A stretch of DNA of 64,000 bases from Massilia antarctica (GTDB lineage: Bacteria > Pseudomonadota > Gammaproteobacteria > Burkholderiales > Burkholderiaceae_D): positions 2,790,001 to 2,854,000 of the forward strand of contig NZ_CP065053.1 in the NCBI RefSeq assembly GCF_015689335.1, written 5' to 3'. The notes beneath the pieces were generated by a model that worked only from the letters and a program-made list of their open reading frames with translations, searched no databases and was not told the origin of the DNA. Numbering within the stretch: the first letter of the stretch is position 1; each line of letters starts with the position of its first letter. Positions 1 to 10,616 of the stretch are shown here, piece after piece. A program made the translations under genes and the position numbers.

Positions 1-62
1 CTGGTTAGAGCACCGTGTTGATAACGCGGGGGTCGTTGGTTCGAGTCCAACCAGCCCTACCA
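1..62 (+). tRNA. tRNA-Ile (GAT), 3' part
   Basis: The segment begins inside the D arm, shows a GAT anticodon in the loop around positions 20-22, a T arm with GGTTCGAGTCC and an encoded CCA at 60-62. It is cut by the window start. It lies in the 16S-23S spacer in the usual Ile-Ala order, so the 16S gene should lie just upstream. Confidence 0.95.
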
Positions 63-72
63 CGTATTCCTT

Positions 73-148
73 GGGGGATTAGCTCAGCTGGGAGAGCACC
101 TGCTTTGCAAGCAGGGGGTCGTCGGTTCGATCCCGTCATCCTCCACCA
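73..148 (+). tRNA. tRNA-Ala (TGC)
   Basis: A complete 76-nt tRNA: acceptor GGGGGAT at the start, TGC anticodon in the CTTTGCAAG loop, T arm GGTTCGATCC, and encoded CCA at 146-148. It is the second tRNA of the rRNA spacer, 10 nt after tRNA-Ile. Confidence 0.96.
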
Positions 149-390
149 CTCTACTTAACTCTTGAAAGTACAAACGTAAGTCAGCGCAATTGGCGCCTGG
201 GTTTAGGTTTGATCTTTCAGAGATTAAAAGCTGTTTCGTTCTTTAACAATCTGGAAGAAGTAAAGTTTTAATCGAATCGCCGACAGGCGGTTCGATGGGT
301 AGTGATTGTATGTATCAAAACAAAGCAACAACGCTGTACTTTCTTATCTCTGTAACGCTCTTTGATCTTCGGAACAGAGGCTAACGTTAT
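149..390 (+). other. rRNA internal transcribed spacer with the left arm of the 23S processing stem
   Basis: No protein gene is credible here. The motif GTTCTTTAACAATCTGG around 238-254 is typical of the boxA/spacer region in this order. From 249 on, the spacer is complementary in long blocks to the sequence after 23S: AATCTGGAAGAAGTA at 248-262 matches the reverse complement of 3372-3386, and the block just before 23S (about 380-403) matches 3274-3295 with one mismatch. The two arms would form the long stem cut by RNase III in 23S maturation. Confidence 0.75.
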
Positions 391-3284
<2,894 letters not shown>

Positions 3285-3430
3285 TAACCTTAGCAGGTGC
3301 AGAGATAAGAAATGCGCGTTGTGTTTTGTGCGATATGCACAGTCACTACCCAAAGTAATACAATAAAACGATACTTCTTCCAGATTCAAGCTAGTGCTGC
3401 CCGATCGGGAGCACCAAGCTGACCAAGTTA
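3285..3430 (+). other. 23S-5S spacer with the right arm of the 23S processing stem
   Basis: This 146-nt spacer contains the right arm of the 23S processing stem. The reverse complement of 3285-3386 matches the spacer before 23S in several blocks, including TTTCTTATCTCTG, GGGTAGTGA and AATCTGGAAGAAGTA. No gene is seen. Confidence 0.7.
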
Positions 3431-3545
3431 TGCCTGATGACCATAGTAAATCGGTACCACCCCTTCCCATCCCGAACAGGACCGTGAAACGATTTTACGC
3501 CGATGATAGTGCTGCAACCAGTGTGAAAGTAGGTCATCGTCAGGC
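3431..3545 (+). rRNA. 5S ribosomal RNA
   Basis: The segment starts TGCCTGATGACC and ends GGTCATCGTCAGGC, so the termini pair as in 5S rRNA. The conserved CCCATCCCGAACAGG and CCGATGATAGTG segments lie inside. Length is about 115 nt. It is the last gene of the rRNA operon before a strong terminator. Confidence 0.95.
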
Positions 3546-3560
3546 TAGTTATAAGAGAGA

Positions 3561-3596
3561 AACCCCGTTGGCCTTTGTGCCGATGGGGTTTTTTTT
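3561..3596 (+). terminator. Intrinsic terminator of the rRNA operon
   Basis: A 12-bp stem, AACCCCGTTGGC with GCCGATGGGGTT (two G-U pairs), is followed by a run of eight T residues. It lies 15 nt after 5S and ends the rRNA transcript. Confidence 0.93.
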
Positions 3597-3670
3597 CGTC
3601 CGCAGATCTGTGAATATTGCCCCTGCAGGAGTGGAAAAGTAGCGGTTCGCTTGAGTAGCGCAGGAATGGC

Positions 3671-3692
3671 GATCCGGGACAGTGCCCGGATC
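3671..3692 (-). terminator. Hairpin downstream of the diaminobutyrate decarboxylase gene
   Basis: GATCCGGG and CCCGGATC form an 8-bp stem around a 6-nt loop, 20 nt after the last gene of the minus-strand operon. No clear T run follows on the minus strand, so this may be a weak terminator or an RNA-stabilising hairpin. Confidence 0.4.
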
Positions 3693-3711
3693 GCGAAGTG
3701 CAGGAAATCGT

Positions 3712-5193
3712 CTAAACGTGCTCAGCCAGCACGTCCGATTTGAGCGTCTCAGCCAGTTCGACGATCTTGTTAAAGAGGTCGACAAACATGCCAATCGTCA
3801 GGCAGGGATTGAGGATAGTCAGCTTCAACGCCACCTTGCCGGCCACGGTGGTTTCGCCCAGCACCGCGATACCGCGCTTGAGCAAGGCCACGCGCAGCTG
3901 ACGATTAAATGCGTCGATACCCAGCGTCTCGGGCAGGTCGGCATAACGGAACAATACAGTCGACAGCGCAGGTAGCGCCAGTAGTTCGAAGCGCTCGTCT
4001 TCGCGGAGATGAAGAGCGATCGCTGTGCCCTGTTGCAGCAAATGATCCACCATCGCTCCCAGCGTGTCGGTTCCGACTGCGCGCAGCATCATGAATACTT
4101 TCAAGGCGTCGAAACGTCGTGTCGTCGAGATCGTTTTGTCCACCAGGTTGGGCAAATCATCCGACTCGCGGTTCAAATAGTCCGCGTGATGCAGCAGATA
4201 TTTGAAATCGGACGTGTCGCGCATCAGCAATGCGCCACAACTGACTGGCTGAAACCACATCTTGTGAAAGTCGACAATCAAGGAATCGGCCAGCTCGATC
4301 CCTGCCAGCCGCTGCTTCGCCTGGCTGAGAATCATCGCCCCACCATACGCCGCATCCACATGAAACCAGATATTCGACGCTCTGGCGATGCGGCTGATGT
4401 CGCGCAGGCCGTCCACGGCGCCATGATCGGTGGTGCCAGCCGTGCCCACGATCACAAAAGGCAGCAAGCCGTCAACCTGTAGCTGACGCAAGGTCGATTC
4501 AAGTGCCTCGATGATCATGGTCCCGTCGGGATTGGTCGGAATGCGCACGACCGCCTGCTGGCCAAGCCCCATGACCGAGGCGGCCTTTTCGAGCGTGAAA
4601 TGGCTTTTGGCCGAGCCGATAATCCTGAGCCTGGAAGCGTAGGGCGGCAATCCGTCGCGCTGTACATTATGGCCGGAACGTTGTTGGGCGAACCAATCGC
4701 GTGCGATGAGCAACGCCATGATATTGCCCTGGGTTCCACCGCTGGTAAAGACGCCATCGCCTTCACTTGGGTAGGAGAACAATCTGCATAAGTGGGCAAT
4801 GACATGTTGTTCAACAAAGGTCGCTGAACCCGACTGGTCCCACGAATCCATCGACTGATTCTGCGCCGCGATAAAATTTTCCGCGGCGATCCCGCACAAC
4901 ATGGGCGGGGTATGCAGATGGGCGATGCAGTGAGGGTGTTGCACGACGATCGCATGGCGCGCAATGTCCCTGGCCACTTGCCTGATCACCGTGTCGAGCG
5001 GTTCCGCATCCTCGTTTGCCAGCGACATTCCGAAGATATTCTCCCGCAGCAGCATGGGATCCATGCCCGAATACGGCCTCGCGGCCGATTCGAACACCGT
5101 TGCAAGTTCCTGCGCGCAGTTGGCCATGACGTTGCGATAATCCTCGCTGCCGCCAGGACCCGTGTGGATGAAATGCTCTGTCCAGTTACTCAT
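3712..5193 (-). CDS. ddc: L-2,4-diaminobutyrate decarboxylase-like PLP enzyme
   Basis: A 493-aa group II PLP-dependent decarboxylase. The cofactor lysine is K311 in DFHKMWFQP, and the aspartate that contacts the PLP ring is D280 in HVDAAYGG; a TSGGTQGN segment at 150-157 binds the phosphate. In the family the closest role is decarboxylation of L-2,4-diaminobutyrate to 1,3-diaminopropane. The neighbour upstream is the matching aminotransferase, which supports this substrate. The start ATG at 5193 was chosen because it overlaps the aminotransferase stop by 8 nt (ATGAGTAA), implying translational coupling; a longer reading from 5244 is open but would lie inside the upstream gene. It is the last gene of the operon. 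Substrate is inferred from context. Confidence 0.88.
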   Translation of the reverse strand: MSNWTEHFIHTGPGGSEDYRNVMANCAQELATVFESAARPYSGMDPMLLRENIFGMSLANEDAEPLDTVIRQVARDIARHAIVVQHPHCIAHLHTPPMLCGIAAENFIAAQNQSMDSWDQSGSATFVEQHVIAHLCRLFSYPSEGDGVFTSGGTQGNIMALLIARDWFAQQRSGHNVQRDGLPPYASRLRIIGSAKSHFTLEKAASVMGLGQQAVVRIPTNPDGTMIIEALESTLRQLQVDGLLPFVIVGTAGTTDHGAVDGLRDISRIARASNIWFHVDAAYGGAMILSQAKQRLAGIELADSLIVDFHKMWFQPVSCGALLMRDTSDFKYLLHHADYLNRESDDLPNLVDKTISTTRRFDALKVFMMLRAVGTDTLGAMVDHLLQQGTAIALHLREDERFELLALPALSTVLFRYADLPETLGIDAFNRQLRVALLKRGIAVLGETTVAGKVALKLTILNPCLTIGMFVDLFNKIVELAETLKSDVLAEHV

Positions 5194-6601
5194 TGCCCAC
5201 CTTGGTGCACGCCGCCAGGGCACGTCCGAATGCTTGCCCGGCAAAGTCGATTTGCTCGGCCGTGATATTCAGCGGCGGCAGAAAACGCAGTACCGCGCCG
5301 TGGCGGCCACCCTTTTCGATAATCAGCCCATTTTTTAAGGCTGCGCGCTGGATCTGGCTGGCCAATTCGGGATTGGCCAATGGATGACCGAGTACATCGT
5401 GCTGGCCGGGGCAGACAATCTCGATACCCAACATCAAACCCTTGCCGCGAATTTCAGCGATACAGGGGTGGACATCTTGTAAGGCACGCAGTTGCGCGCT
5501 CAGGCGTTCCCCCATCCGGTTGGCGTTGGCGGCAAGTTCATCGCGCCCGATGATTTGCAAAGTCTTGGCGCCAGCGACCATGGCCAGTTGATTTCCCCGG
5601 AACGTGCCGGCATGCTCGCCGGGATTCCATGTATCGAATTCTTTTTTAAACACCAGGCAGGACAGAGGCAAGCCGCCGCCCACCGCCTTCGACATGATCA
5701 GGATGTCCGGATCGATACCCGCGTATTCGAAGGCAAAATTGCGTCCGGAGCGGCCGATGCCGCATTGGATTTCGTCGAATATCAGGAGAATTCCCAATTC
5801 GCTGGTGATGCGGCGCAATTCGCGCAGCCAATACGCGGAGGCGGCGATCACCCCGCCTTCACCCTGGATAGGTTCCAGAATGATGGCCGCCGGCCGCACG
5901 ATGCCGCTCTCCTGGTCATGTAAGACGGACTCGATGTAGCGTATCGATGCGCGCTCGCCAGCTTCGCCGCCCAGGCCGAATTTGCAACGCAAATCGTAGG
6001 GATAGGGGAAGAAGTGGACATCAGGCATCAGCCCGCTACGGCGCGTTTTCGCATTCAGATTTCCCATCAATGCCAGCGAGCCGTTGGTCATGCCATGGTA
6101 GGCGCCGTGAAAGGAAATGATATTACTGCGCCCGGTCACTTGCTTGGCCAGTTTGAGGGCGGCCTCGACGGCGTCGGAGCCGGACGGGCCGCAGAACTGG
6201 ATGCACGCATTGGCTGCGAACGACTGCGGCAGGAAGGCCATCACTTCCCGGATAAACGCATCCTTGACTGGTGTGGTGACATCGAGCGTCTGGAATGGCA
6301 AGTCGGCCCGGATATGGTCGATGATTTCTTTCACCACTTCGGGGTGATTATGGCCAAGCGGCAGTGCCCCGGCGCCCGACAGGCAATCGAGATAAGATTG
6401 GCCGTTGGTGTCTTCGACCAATGCGCCCTGGGCACGTTTGATCGCAATCGGAAAACGCCGCGGATAGGAGCGCACCTCGGATTCGAGATTCTCCTGATTG
6501 GTCAACGCCGGATTGGTCGGGAACTGATAGTTGCCCGCATCGCTCAAGGTGATGCGGTCCGGCTTGGCGTGTGTCAGAAATTCGTCTGTAGCTCTGTTCA
6601 T
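5186..6601 (-). CDS. dat: Diaminobutyrate-2-oxoglutarate aminotransferase
   Basis: A 471-aa class III aminotransferase. PLP motifs are present: CGPSGSDAVEAALK around 137-150, FDEIQCGIGR with D276, and the Schiff-base lysine K305 in MSKAVGGGLP. The family converts L-aspartate semialdehyde plus glutamate to L-2,4-diaminobutyrate (EctB, RhbA and Dat types). The absence of ectA and ectC nearby and the decarboxylase directly downstream point to 1,3-diaminopropane supply rather than ectoine. The start ATG at 6601 gives a normal N terminus; an open extension to 6934 overlaps the hydroxylase gene and is not family sequence. The gap to the upstream hydroxylase gene is 41 nt. Confidence 0.9.
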   Translation of the reverse strand: MNRATDEFLTHAKPDRITLSDAGNYQFPTNPALTNQENLESEVRSYPRRFPIAIKRAQGALVEDTNGQSYLDCLSGAGALPLGHNHPEVVKEIIDHIRADLPFQTLDVTTPVKDAFIREVMAFLPQSFAANACIQFCGPSGSDAVEAALKLAKQVTGRSNIISFHGAYHGMTNGSLALMGNLNAKTRRSGLMPDVHFFPYPYDLRCKFGLGGEAGERASIRYIESVLHDQESGIVRPAAIILEPIQGEGGVIAASAYWLRELRRITSELGILLIFDEIQCGIGRSGRNFAFEYAGIDPDILIMSKAVGGGLPLSCLVFKKEFDTWNPGEHAGTFRGNQLAMVAGAKTLQIIGRDELAANANRMGERLSAQLRALQDVHPCIAEIRGKGLMLGIEIVCPGQHDVLGHPLANPELASQIQRAALKNGLIIEKGGRHGAVLRFLPPLNITAEQIDFAGQAFGRALAACTKVGNE

Positions 6602-6642
6602 TTTGCTGTTCCAATAATGGGAAATGGATGTCGACAGTCGGG

Positions 6643-7977
6643 TTATGCGTTTCTGGCGCTGTCGCGCCACTGGTCGGCGATGCCGAAGTTCTGGAACACT
6701 GTCCTGGTGCGGGCCGGATAACGTTCCTTGCCGAGTAATTTGTTGATGATCACCGCGCTGCGGTAGGCACCCAGGCCCAGGTCCGGGGCGGCAATACCGT
6801 GGCTGTGCATTTCGCCGTTTTGAACGAAGATCATGCCGGGGATGTCCGCGGAGGTCTTCAACATGTAATCGCGGGTGATGCAGGGACGGTTCTCCGCATC
6901 GAATTCGATGGAGGGACGAAGATCGCTCAGGCACGCCGGGAAGACATACTGATAGCCTGTTCCCAGCACCAGCGCCTCGGTCTTGACGTCGAAGGTCTGC
7001 TGCAATTCCAGGTGCTGGAACTGGAGCTGGAAACCGTCATCGACCCGCACGATCTTCTCCAGCTGGCTGCAAGCCTGCAAGACGAAGCGGTTGGGTTGGT
7101 CGATGGAGCGCGCATACAGGCAATCGTAGATTTCCTTGATGGTGCTGAAGGAAATCCCCTTGTACCAATTGCCCTGCTTTGCCAGGATGGATTTGCGCTG
7201 CGTGTCCGGCAGTCCATAGAAATGTTCGACGTAATCGGGGGAAAAGTGTTCCAGGCCGAGCTTGGAATACTCCATCGGAAAGAAGCCATTGCTGCGTGTC
7301 AGCCAATTGATTTCATAGCCAAACTGCGGCTGATCGCGCAGCAGATCGAGGAACACTTCCGCCGCGCTTTGCCCTCCGCCGATCACCGTGATGTGCTTCT
7401 TGCGCTGCAGTTCAGGCTTGACGAACATGTATTGCGACGAGTGGGCGCAGTCGGCGCTGTTTTTGAAATCGCTGGCGGCGCGCGGCCAGTTCGGCACGGT
7501 GCCGACACCGAGCACGATATTGCGCGCCAAATAACTGGCTTGGGTGCCGGTGTGGCCGTTCTTGACAACGATGCGAAACAGCGAATCGACCACCTCGATC
7601 CCCACCACCTGGTGCGAAAACGCCAGGTTGCTGAGCTTCTCGCTGACCCATTGGCAATAACGGTTGTATTCGACCCTCGGAATCTGGAAATTCTCGTAGA
7701 AATAGAACTGCAGCAGGCGGCCCTGTGCGTGCAGGTAGTTCAGGTAGCTGTAAGGGCTGGTCGGATCGGCCATGGTCACCAGGTCGGCCATGAAGGGTAC
7801 CTGCAGATGGCAATCCTCCAGCAGCAATCCCTCGTGCCAGTTGAAGCGTTCCTTGGCCTCGAAGAATTTGACTTTCAGCGTATCGACCGGCTCCAGCAGC
7901 GATGCCAGCCCAAGGTTGAATGGGCCGACGCCGACGCCGATCAGATCATAAATCGTGTTTTCTGCAGAAATGCTCAT
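6643..7977 (-). CDS. Lysine/ornithine-type amine N-monooxygenase (flavin dependent)
   Basis: A 444-aa protein of the IucD/PvdA/AlcA/RhbE family, which hydroxylates the terminal amino group of lysine, ornithine or a diamine using FAD and NADPH. The FAD motif GVGVGPFNLGLA is at 14-25, an NADPH motif VIGGGQSAAEVF lies near the middle, and LGTGYQYVFP is the C-terminal family signature. With diaminobutyrate aminotransferase and decarboxylase following, 1,3-diaminopropane is a likely substrate (the RhbE reaction), but ornithine or lysine cannot be excluded from sequence. The product would be an N-hydroxylamine, the usual precursor of hydroxamates and of some N-N bonded metabolites. Confidence 0.9.
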   Translation of the reverse strand: MSISAENTIYDLIGVGVGPFNLGLASLLEPVDTLKVKFFEAKERFNWHEGLLLEDCHLQVPFMADLVTMADPTSPYSYLNYLHAQGRLLQFYFYENFQIPRVEYNRYCQWVSEKLSNLAFSHQVVGIEVVDSLFRIVVKNGHTGTQASYLARNIVLGVGTVPNWPRAASDFKNSADCAHSSQYMFVKPELQRKKHITVIGGGQSAAEVFLDLLRDQPQFGYEINWLTRSNGFFPMEYSKLGLEHFSPDYVEHFYGLPDTQRKSILAKQGNWYKGISFSTIKEIYDCLYARSIDQPNRFVLQACSQLEKIVRVDDGFQLQFQHLELQQTFDVKTEALVLGTGYQYVFPACLSDLRPSIEFDAENRPCITRDYMLKTSADIPGMIFVQNGEMHSHGIAAPDLGLGAYRSAVIINKLLGKERYPARTRTVFQNFGIADQWRDSARNA

Positions 7978-8031
7978 ACTGGGACTTTAAGTTTGTAATA
8001 TCGCGCTCGATATCGGGTTGGATGGAACAGG

Positions 8032-8694
8032 TTAGTTGTTGTCGTTTGCCCAGCGTGTAACGTAGTCCGGGGTTGGTACCCCGTCATTGCCGGTGCCGAT
8101 CGGAGAGCCGTGCATCGTCACCAGCGGCAGGACGCCGGCCCATACCGGTAAATCGAGATCTTCGTCCTTGTCGGATGGTCCGTTGTTGCTGACTTTGGCC
8201 GCGGCTTCGTCGAGCGAAATCCTCAGCACATTGGTGGCGGCCAGTTCCTTGGCGTTGCCGGTCCGTGCTTCGTGCTGGCGTCCGGGCGCAAGCTTGTCCA
8301 TGAAGACATCCATGGCTTCCATCTTTTTCGCGTTTCCCCTGATCTGCTCAAAAACGCCATAGATCACGGCGGACCGATAGTTCATGCTGTGGCTGAAGGC
8401 CGATTTCGCGAGCACCAGCCCGTCGATATGGGTCACCGCAACCGATGCCTGCACGCCGCCCAGCAGCGCCTTGATCATGCGGCTGCCATTCGATCCGTGG
8501 ATATACAGGTGGTTGTCGATGCGCCAGCATGCGGTGGGAATGCAATGGCTGCTTTCGCCGTCATGGAAGGCGATATGACAGACATACGCTTCATCCAGAA
8601 TGGCATGCAGGGTTGCCTGTTCGTAGTCCGCCAGTTCCGCGATGCGACGAACGCGCGTGCGTGGCGAGGGAGGGGCGGAGGATCGCTGGCCCAT
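8032..8694 (-). CDS. Pyridoxamine 5'-phosphate oxidase-like FMN split-barrel protein
   Basis: A 220-aa protein with the split-barrel flavin-binding fold: an N-terminal AYVCHIAF strand, IPTACWR, and LYIHGSNGSRMIKAL for the flavin phosphate, followed by YRSAVIYG. It resembles the NimA / flavin-nucleotide-binding branch rather than true PdxH. Such proteins bind FMN, F420 or haem and often reduce small substrates. The start ATG at 8694 was chosen because the family alignment begins shortly after; the open frame upstream to 9006 overlaps the methyltransferase gene. In this operon it could reduce or oxidise a pathway intermediate, which is inference. Confidence 0.78.
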   Translation of the reverse strand: MGQRSSAPPSPRTRVRRIAELADYEQATLHAILDEAYVCHIAFHDGESSHCIPTACWRIDNHLYIHGSNGSRMIKALLGGVQASVAVTHIDGLVLAKSAFSHSMNYRSAVIYGVFEQIRGNAKKMEAMDVFMDKLAPGRQHEARTGNAKELAATNVLRISLDEAAAKVSNNGPSDKDEDLDLPVWAGVLPLVTMHGSPIGTGNDGVPTPDYVTRWANDNN

Positions 8695-8804
8695 TATTTT
8701 TCCGTTTCTAAAGAGAGAAATCCGCCGGCAAAACCGATGGAGAGAGGGGGCGCCGTCCAGCCGGGCCGCAAGCGAGCCTGGCTGGAGACCTTGGTGAACA
8801 GAGC

Positions 8805-9608
8805 TTAGATTTTCATCAGTGCGTAGGAAACGTAGACCAATTGACCGTGATTGAGTTCGTCCCAGATTGTCGTGCCGACGCATGCCCATTCGTTGAGCCA
8901 CCAGCCGGCGCGCGCTTCGCTTAAATCCATGTCCTTGATCAGCGCCACTTTGCGGGCATTGTCCGCAGCCAGGCTGGCCAGGACATTGGCCGTAATATCC
9001 CGGCATCTCGCCAGTTCGACCGGCAGCTTGCGCAGCTTGGCTTCAATCTCGCGGCTCTTTTCCGGCGTGACCAGGTCGGCGTAGCAAAAATACCCTCCCG
9101 GTTTCAGGATGCGCAAGGTTTCGGAATAGAAGCTGTCAAGGTTCGGATAGCAATGCGACGATTCGATATTGACCACGACATCCTTCGACGCCGTATCGAA
9201 AGGCAGTTGCTCCGCATCGCCCTGGACGAAGGACAAGCCATCGATGGCAAAGCTGTTCCTGGCGATGTCCACGCTCTGGCCCAGATACTCCAGCCCCACC
9301 ACGCTCCTGGCGCCGCAGTATTTTTTCATGTAGTAGGACCCGCCGCCCCGTCCTGAGCCAACCTCGACGATGTCCTTGCCGGGCAAGGACGTGGCTGACG
9401 TGACGAAGTGGTAGAGCTGCGCCGAAATCTGGAAATCGCGGTCCTGCGCTTCAAGCAGGGGCATCGGCGGCGCGCCCTCCGGATAACCATACCCATAGTT
9501 CAAAAATGGCTGGTAACGATTGCCCAGTTCATTATTGACCTCGGTATACATATCGGTCACCGTGCTGTGCATCTCCTGCGCCTGATGTTTGCTGAGTTCT
9601 GAGTCCAT
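8805..9608 (-). CDS. Class I SAM-dependent methyltransferase
   Basis: A 267-aa methyltransferase. Motif I VEVGSGRGGG is at 81-90, the acidic residue after strand 2 is in VVGLEYLGQS, FVQGDAEQLPF is motif II, and ESSHCYPNLDSFYSETLRIL plus KPGGYFCYADL are motif IV and the post motif. The ESSHCYPN segment resembles the phenolphthiotriol methyltransferase-like branch that acts on oxygen in secondary metabolites. The acceptor is unknown; a hydroxamate or carboxylate oxygen is a guess from context. It lies 88 nt after the acetyltransferase gene and 110 nt before the split-barrel gene. Confidence 0.85.
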   Translation of the reverse strand: MDSELSKHQAQEMHSTVTDMYTEVNNELGNRYQPFLNYGYGYPEGAPPMPLLEAQDRDFQISAQLYHFVTSATSLPGKDIVEVGSGRGGGSYYMKKYCGARSVVGLEYLGQSVDIARNSFAIDGLSFVQGDAEQLPFDTASKDVVVNIESSHCYPNLDSFYSETLRILKPGGYFCYADLVTPEKSREIEAKLRKLPVELARCRDITANVLASLAADNARKVALIKDMDLSEARAGWWLNEWACVGTTIWDELNHGQLVYVSYALMKI

Positions 9609-9696
9609 TTTTTATCTGATCTGAAAGAGAAAATCTGTGTTTTGCCAGAATAAGGAGCAATGACTGGCGCCTGGATCGCCGTGCCGCCGGCCCTCG

Positions 9697-10170
9697 TCAG
9701 CCGGCTGGTTTCAGCATCTGGTGATAGGTGATGTACACCTGCTCCTGCTCATATCCGAGCGACTCATAGAGATGCTGCGCGATCTTGTTGCTGGTGGCGG
9801 TATCGAGAGTCAGTCGCTGTGCGCCTTCCGCCGCGAATTGCTCGGTCACCGCCTGCATCAGGAACCTGGCATACCCTTTTTGCCGGCAGGATCGATCGAC
9901 GTACAAGTCGGAGAGGTAGTAATAGGGTTTCATCGAAATCGAGCAATAGCTCGGGTACAGCTGCGAAAAGCCGACCGCCTTGCCTGCCGGGTCGAGCAGC
10001 AGCAACAGGCGCGAGCGTTTCTTTTCGACGTTGTCGCGGATGAAGGCGTAGCAGGCCGGCAGGTCGCTTTCCTGTTCGTAGAAAATGCGGTAGTCGTTAA
10101 AAAGTTCTGCCGCGCTCTGCAGGTGCTGTTCAGCGCATTCGATAATGTTCATGGTAGATGGCGTCGACAT
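9697..10170 (-). CDS. GNAT-family N-acetyltransferase
   Basis: A 157-aa single-domain GNAT protein. The YYYLSDLYVDRSCRQKGYARFLM segment (roughly residues 83-105) holds the acetyl-CoA pyrophosphate loop (RQKGYA), and the C-terminal SNKIAQHLYESLGY is the usual motif B. It is not of the larger IucB/RhbD hydroxamate acyltransferase type. The start codon overlaps the VOC gene stop by one base (TAATG), so the two are co-translated. The acceptor is likely an amine of the diaminopropane or hydroxylamine intermediate; this is inferred from the operon. Confidence 0.82.
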   Translation of the reverse strand: MSTPSTMNIIECAEQHLQSAAELFNDYRIFYEQESDLPACYAFIRDNVEKKRSRLLLLLDPAGKAVGFSQLYPSYCSISMKPYYYLSDLYVDRSCRQKGYARFLMQAVTEQFAAEGAQRLTLDTATSNKIAQHLYESLGYEQEQVYITYHQMLKPAG

Positions 10171-10616
10171 TAATTGACCTGCCCGATTTCGATCTGCACG
10201 CCATTCAGGTCGCGGAAAAAGAAAGCTTGATAGCCGCCCAGTTCAGTGGCGACATACGGTTGCTCGGTCGTCGTTTCCAGACCCAGTTGGGTCACCTTCT
10301 GGAACACGTCGTCGATGTCGTCCACCATGAATGCCAGGTGAATGCCGCACACGTCGTTGTGATTGGCCACCAGGTGCCTGCCTTTCGATCCGATGTGTTC
10401 GATCAGCTCGAAATTGCGGTTGCCGATGCGCGCCATGCACGACTTGTAGTCCGGGTTCTTGACCCGGATCACCGCGCCGACCCCATCGCCGGAAATGCGG
10501 ACGGTTTCTTCGAAAATCTCGACGCTGGTGAGCTTGCGATAAAAGTCGAGCGTGTCTTCGATACTCAGTACCGTGAGGCCGACATGGTTAAGACCGGGGA
10601 GAAGTTGATTAGTCAT
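10170..10616 (-). CDS. VOC-family (glyoxalase/dioxygenase fold) protein
   Basis: A 148-aa vicinal-oxygen-chelate protein with two beta-alpha-beta modules. Likely metal ligands are H11 in LNHVGL, an acidic residue in FELIEH, H in CGIHLAFMV and E in VQIEIGQ. The family includes lyases, epimerases, dioxygenases and resistance proteins, so the reaction cannot be read from sequence. The start ATG at 10616 overlaps the stop of the adenylation gene by 8 nt (ATGACTAA), and the stop overlaps the acetyltransferase start by one base. This tight packing ties it to the pathway. Confidence 0.8.
   Translation of the reverse strand: MTNQLLPGLNHVGLTVLSIEDTLDFYRKLTSVEIFEETVRISGDGVGAVIRVKNPDYKSCMARIGNRNFELIEHIGSKGRHLVANHNDVCGIHLAFMVDDIDDVFQKVTQLGLETTTEQPYVATELGGYQAFFFRDLNGVQIEIGQVN

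Noticed and set aside
5186..6601. Ectoine biosynthesis (EctB)
   Set aside because: No ectA or ectC nearby; the decarboxylase downstream uses diaminobutyrate in another way.
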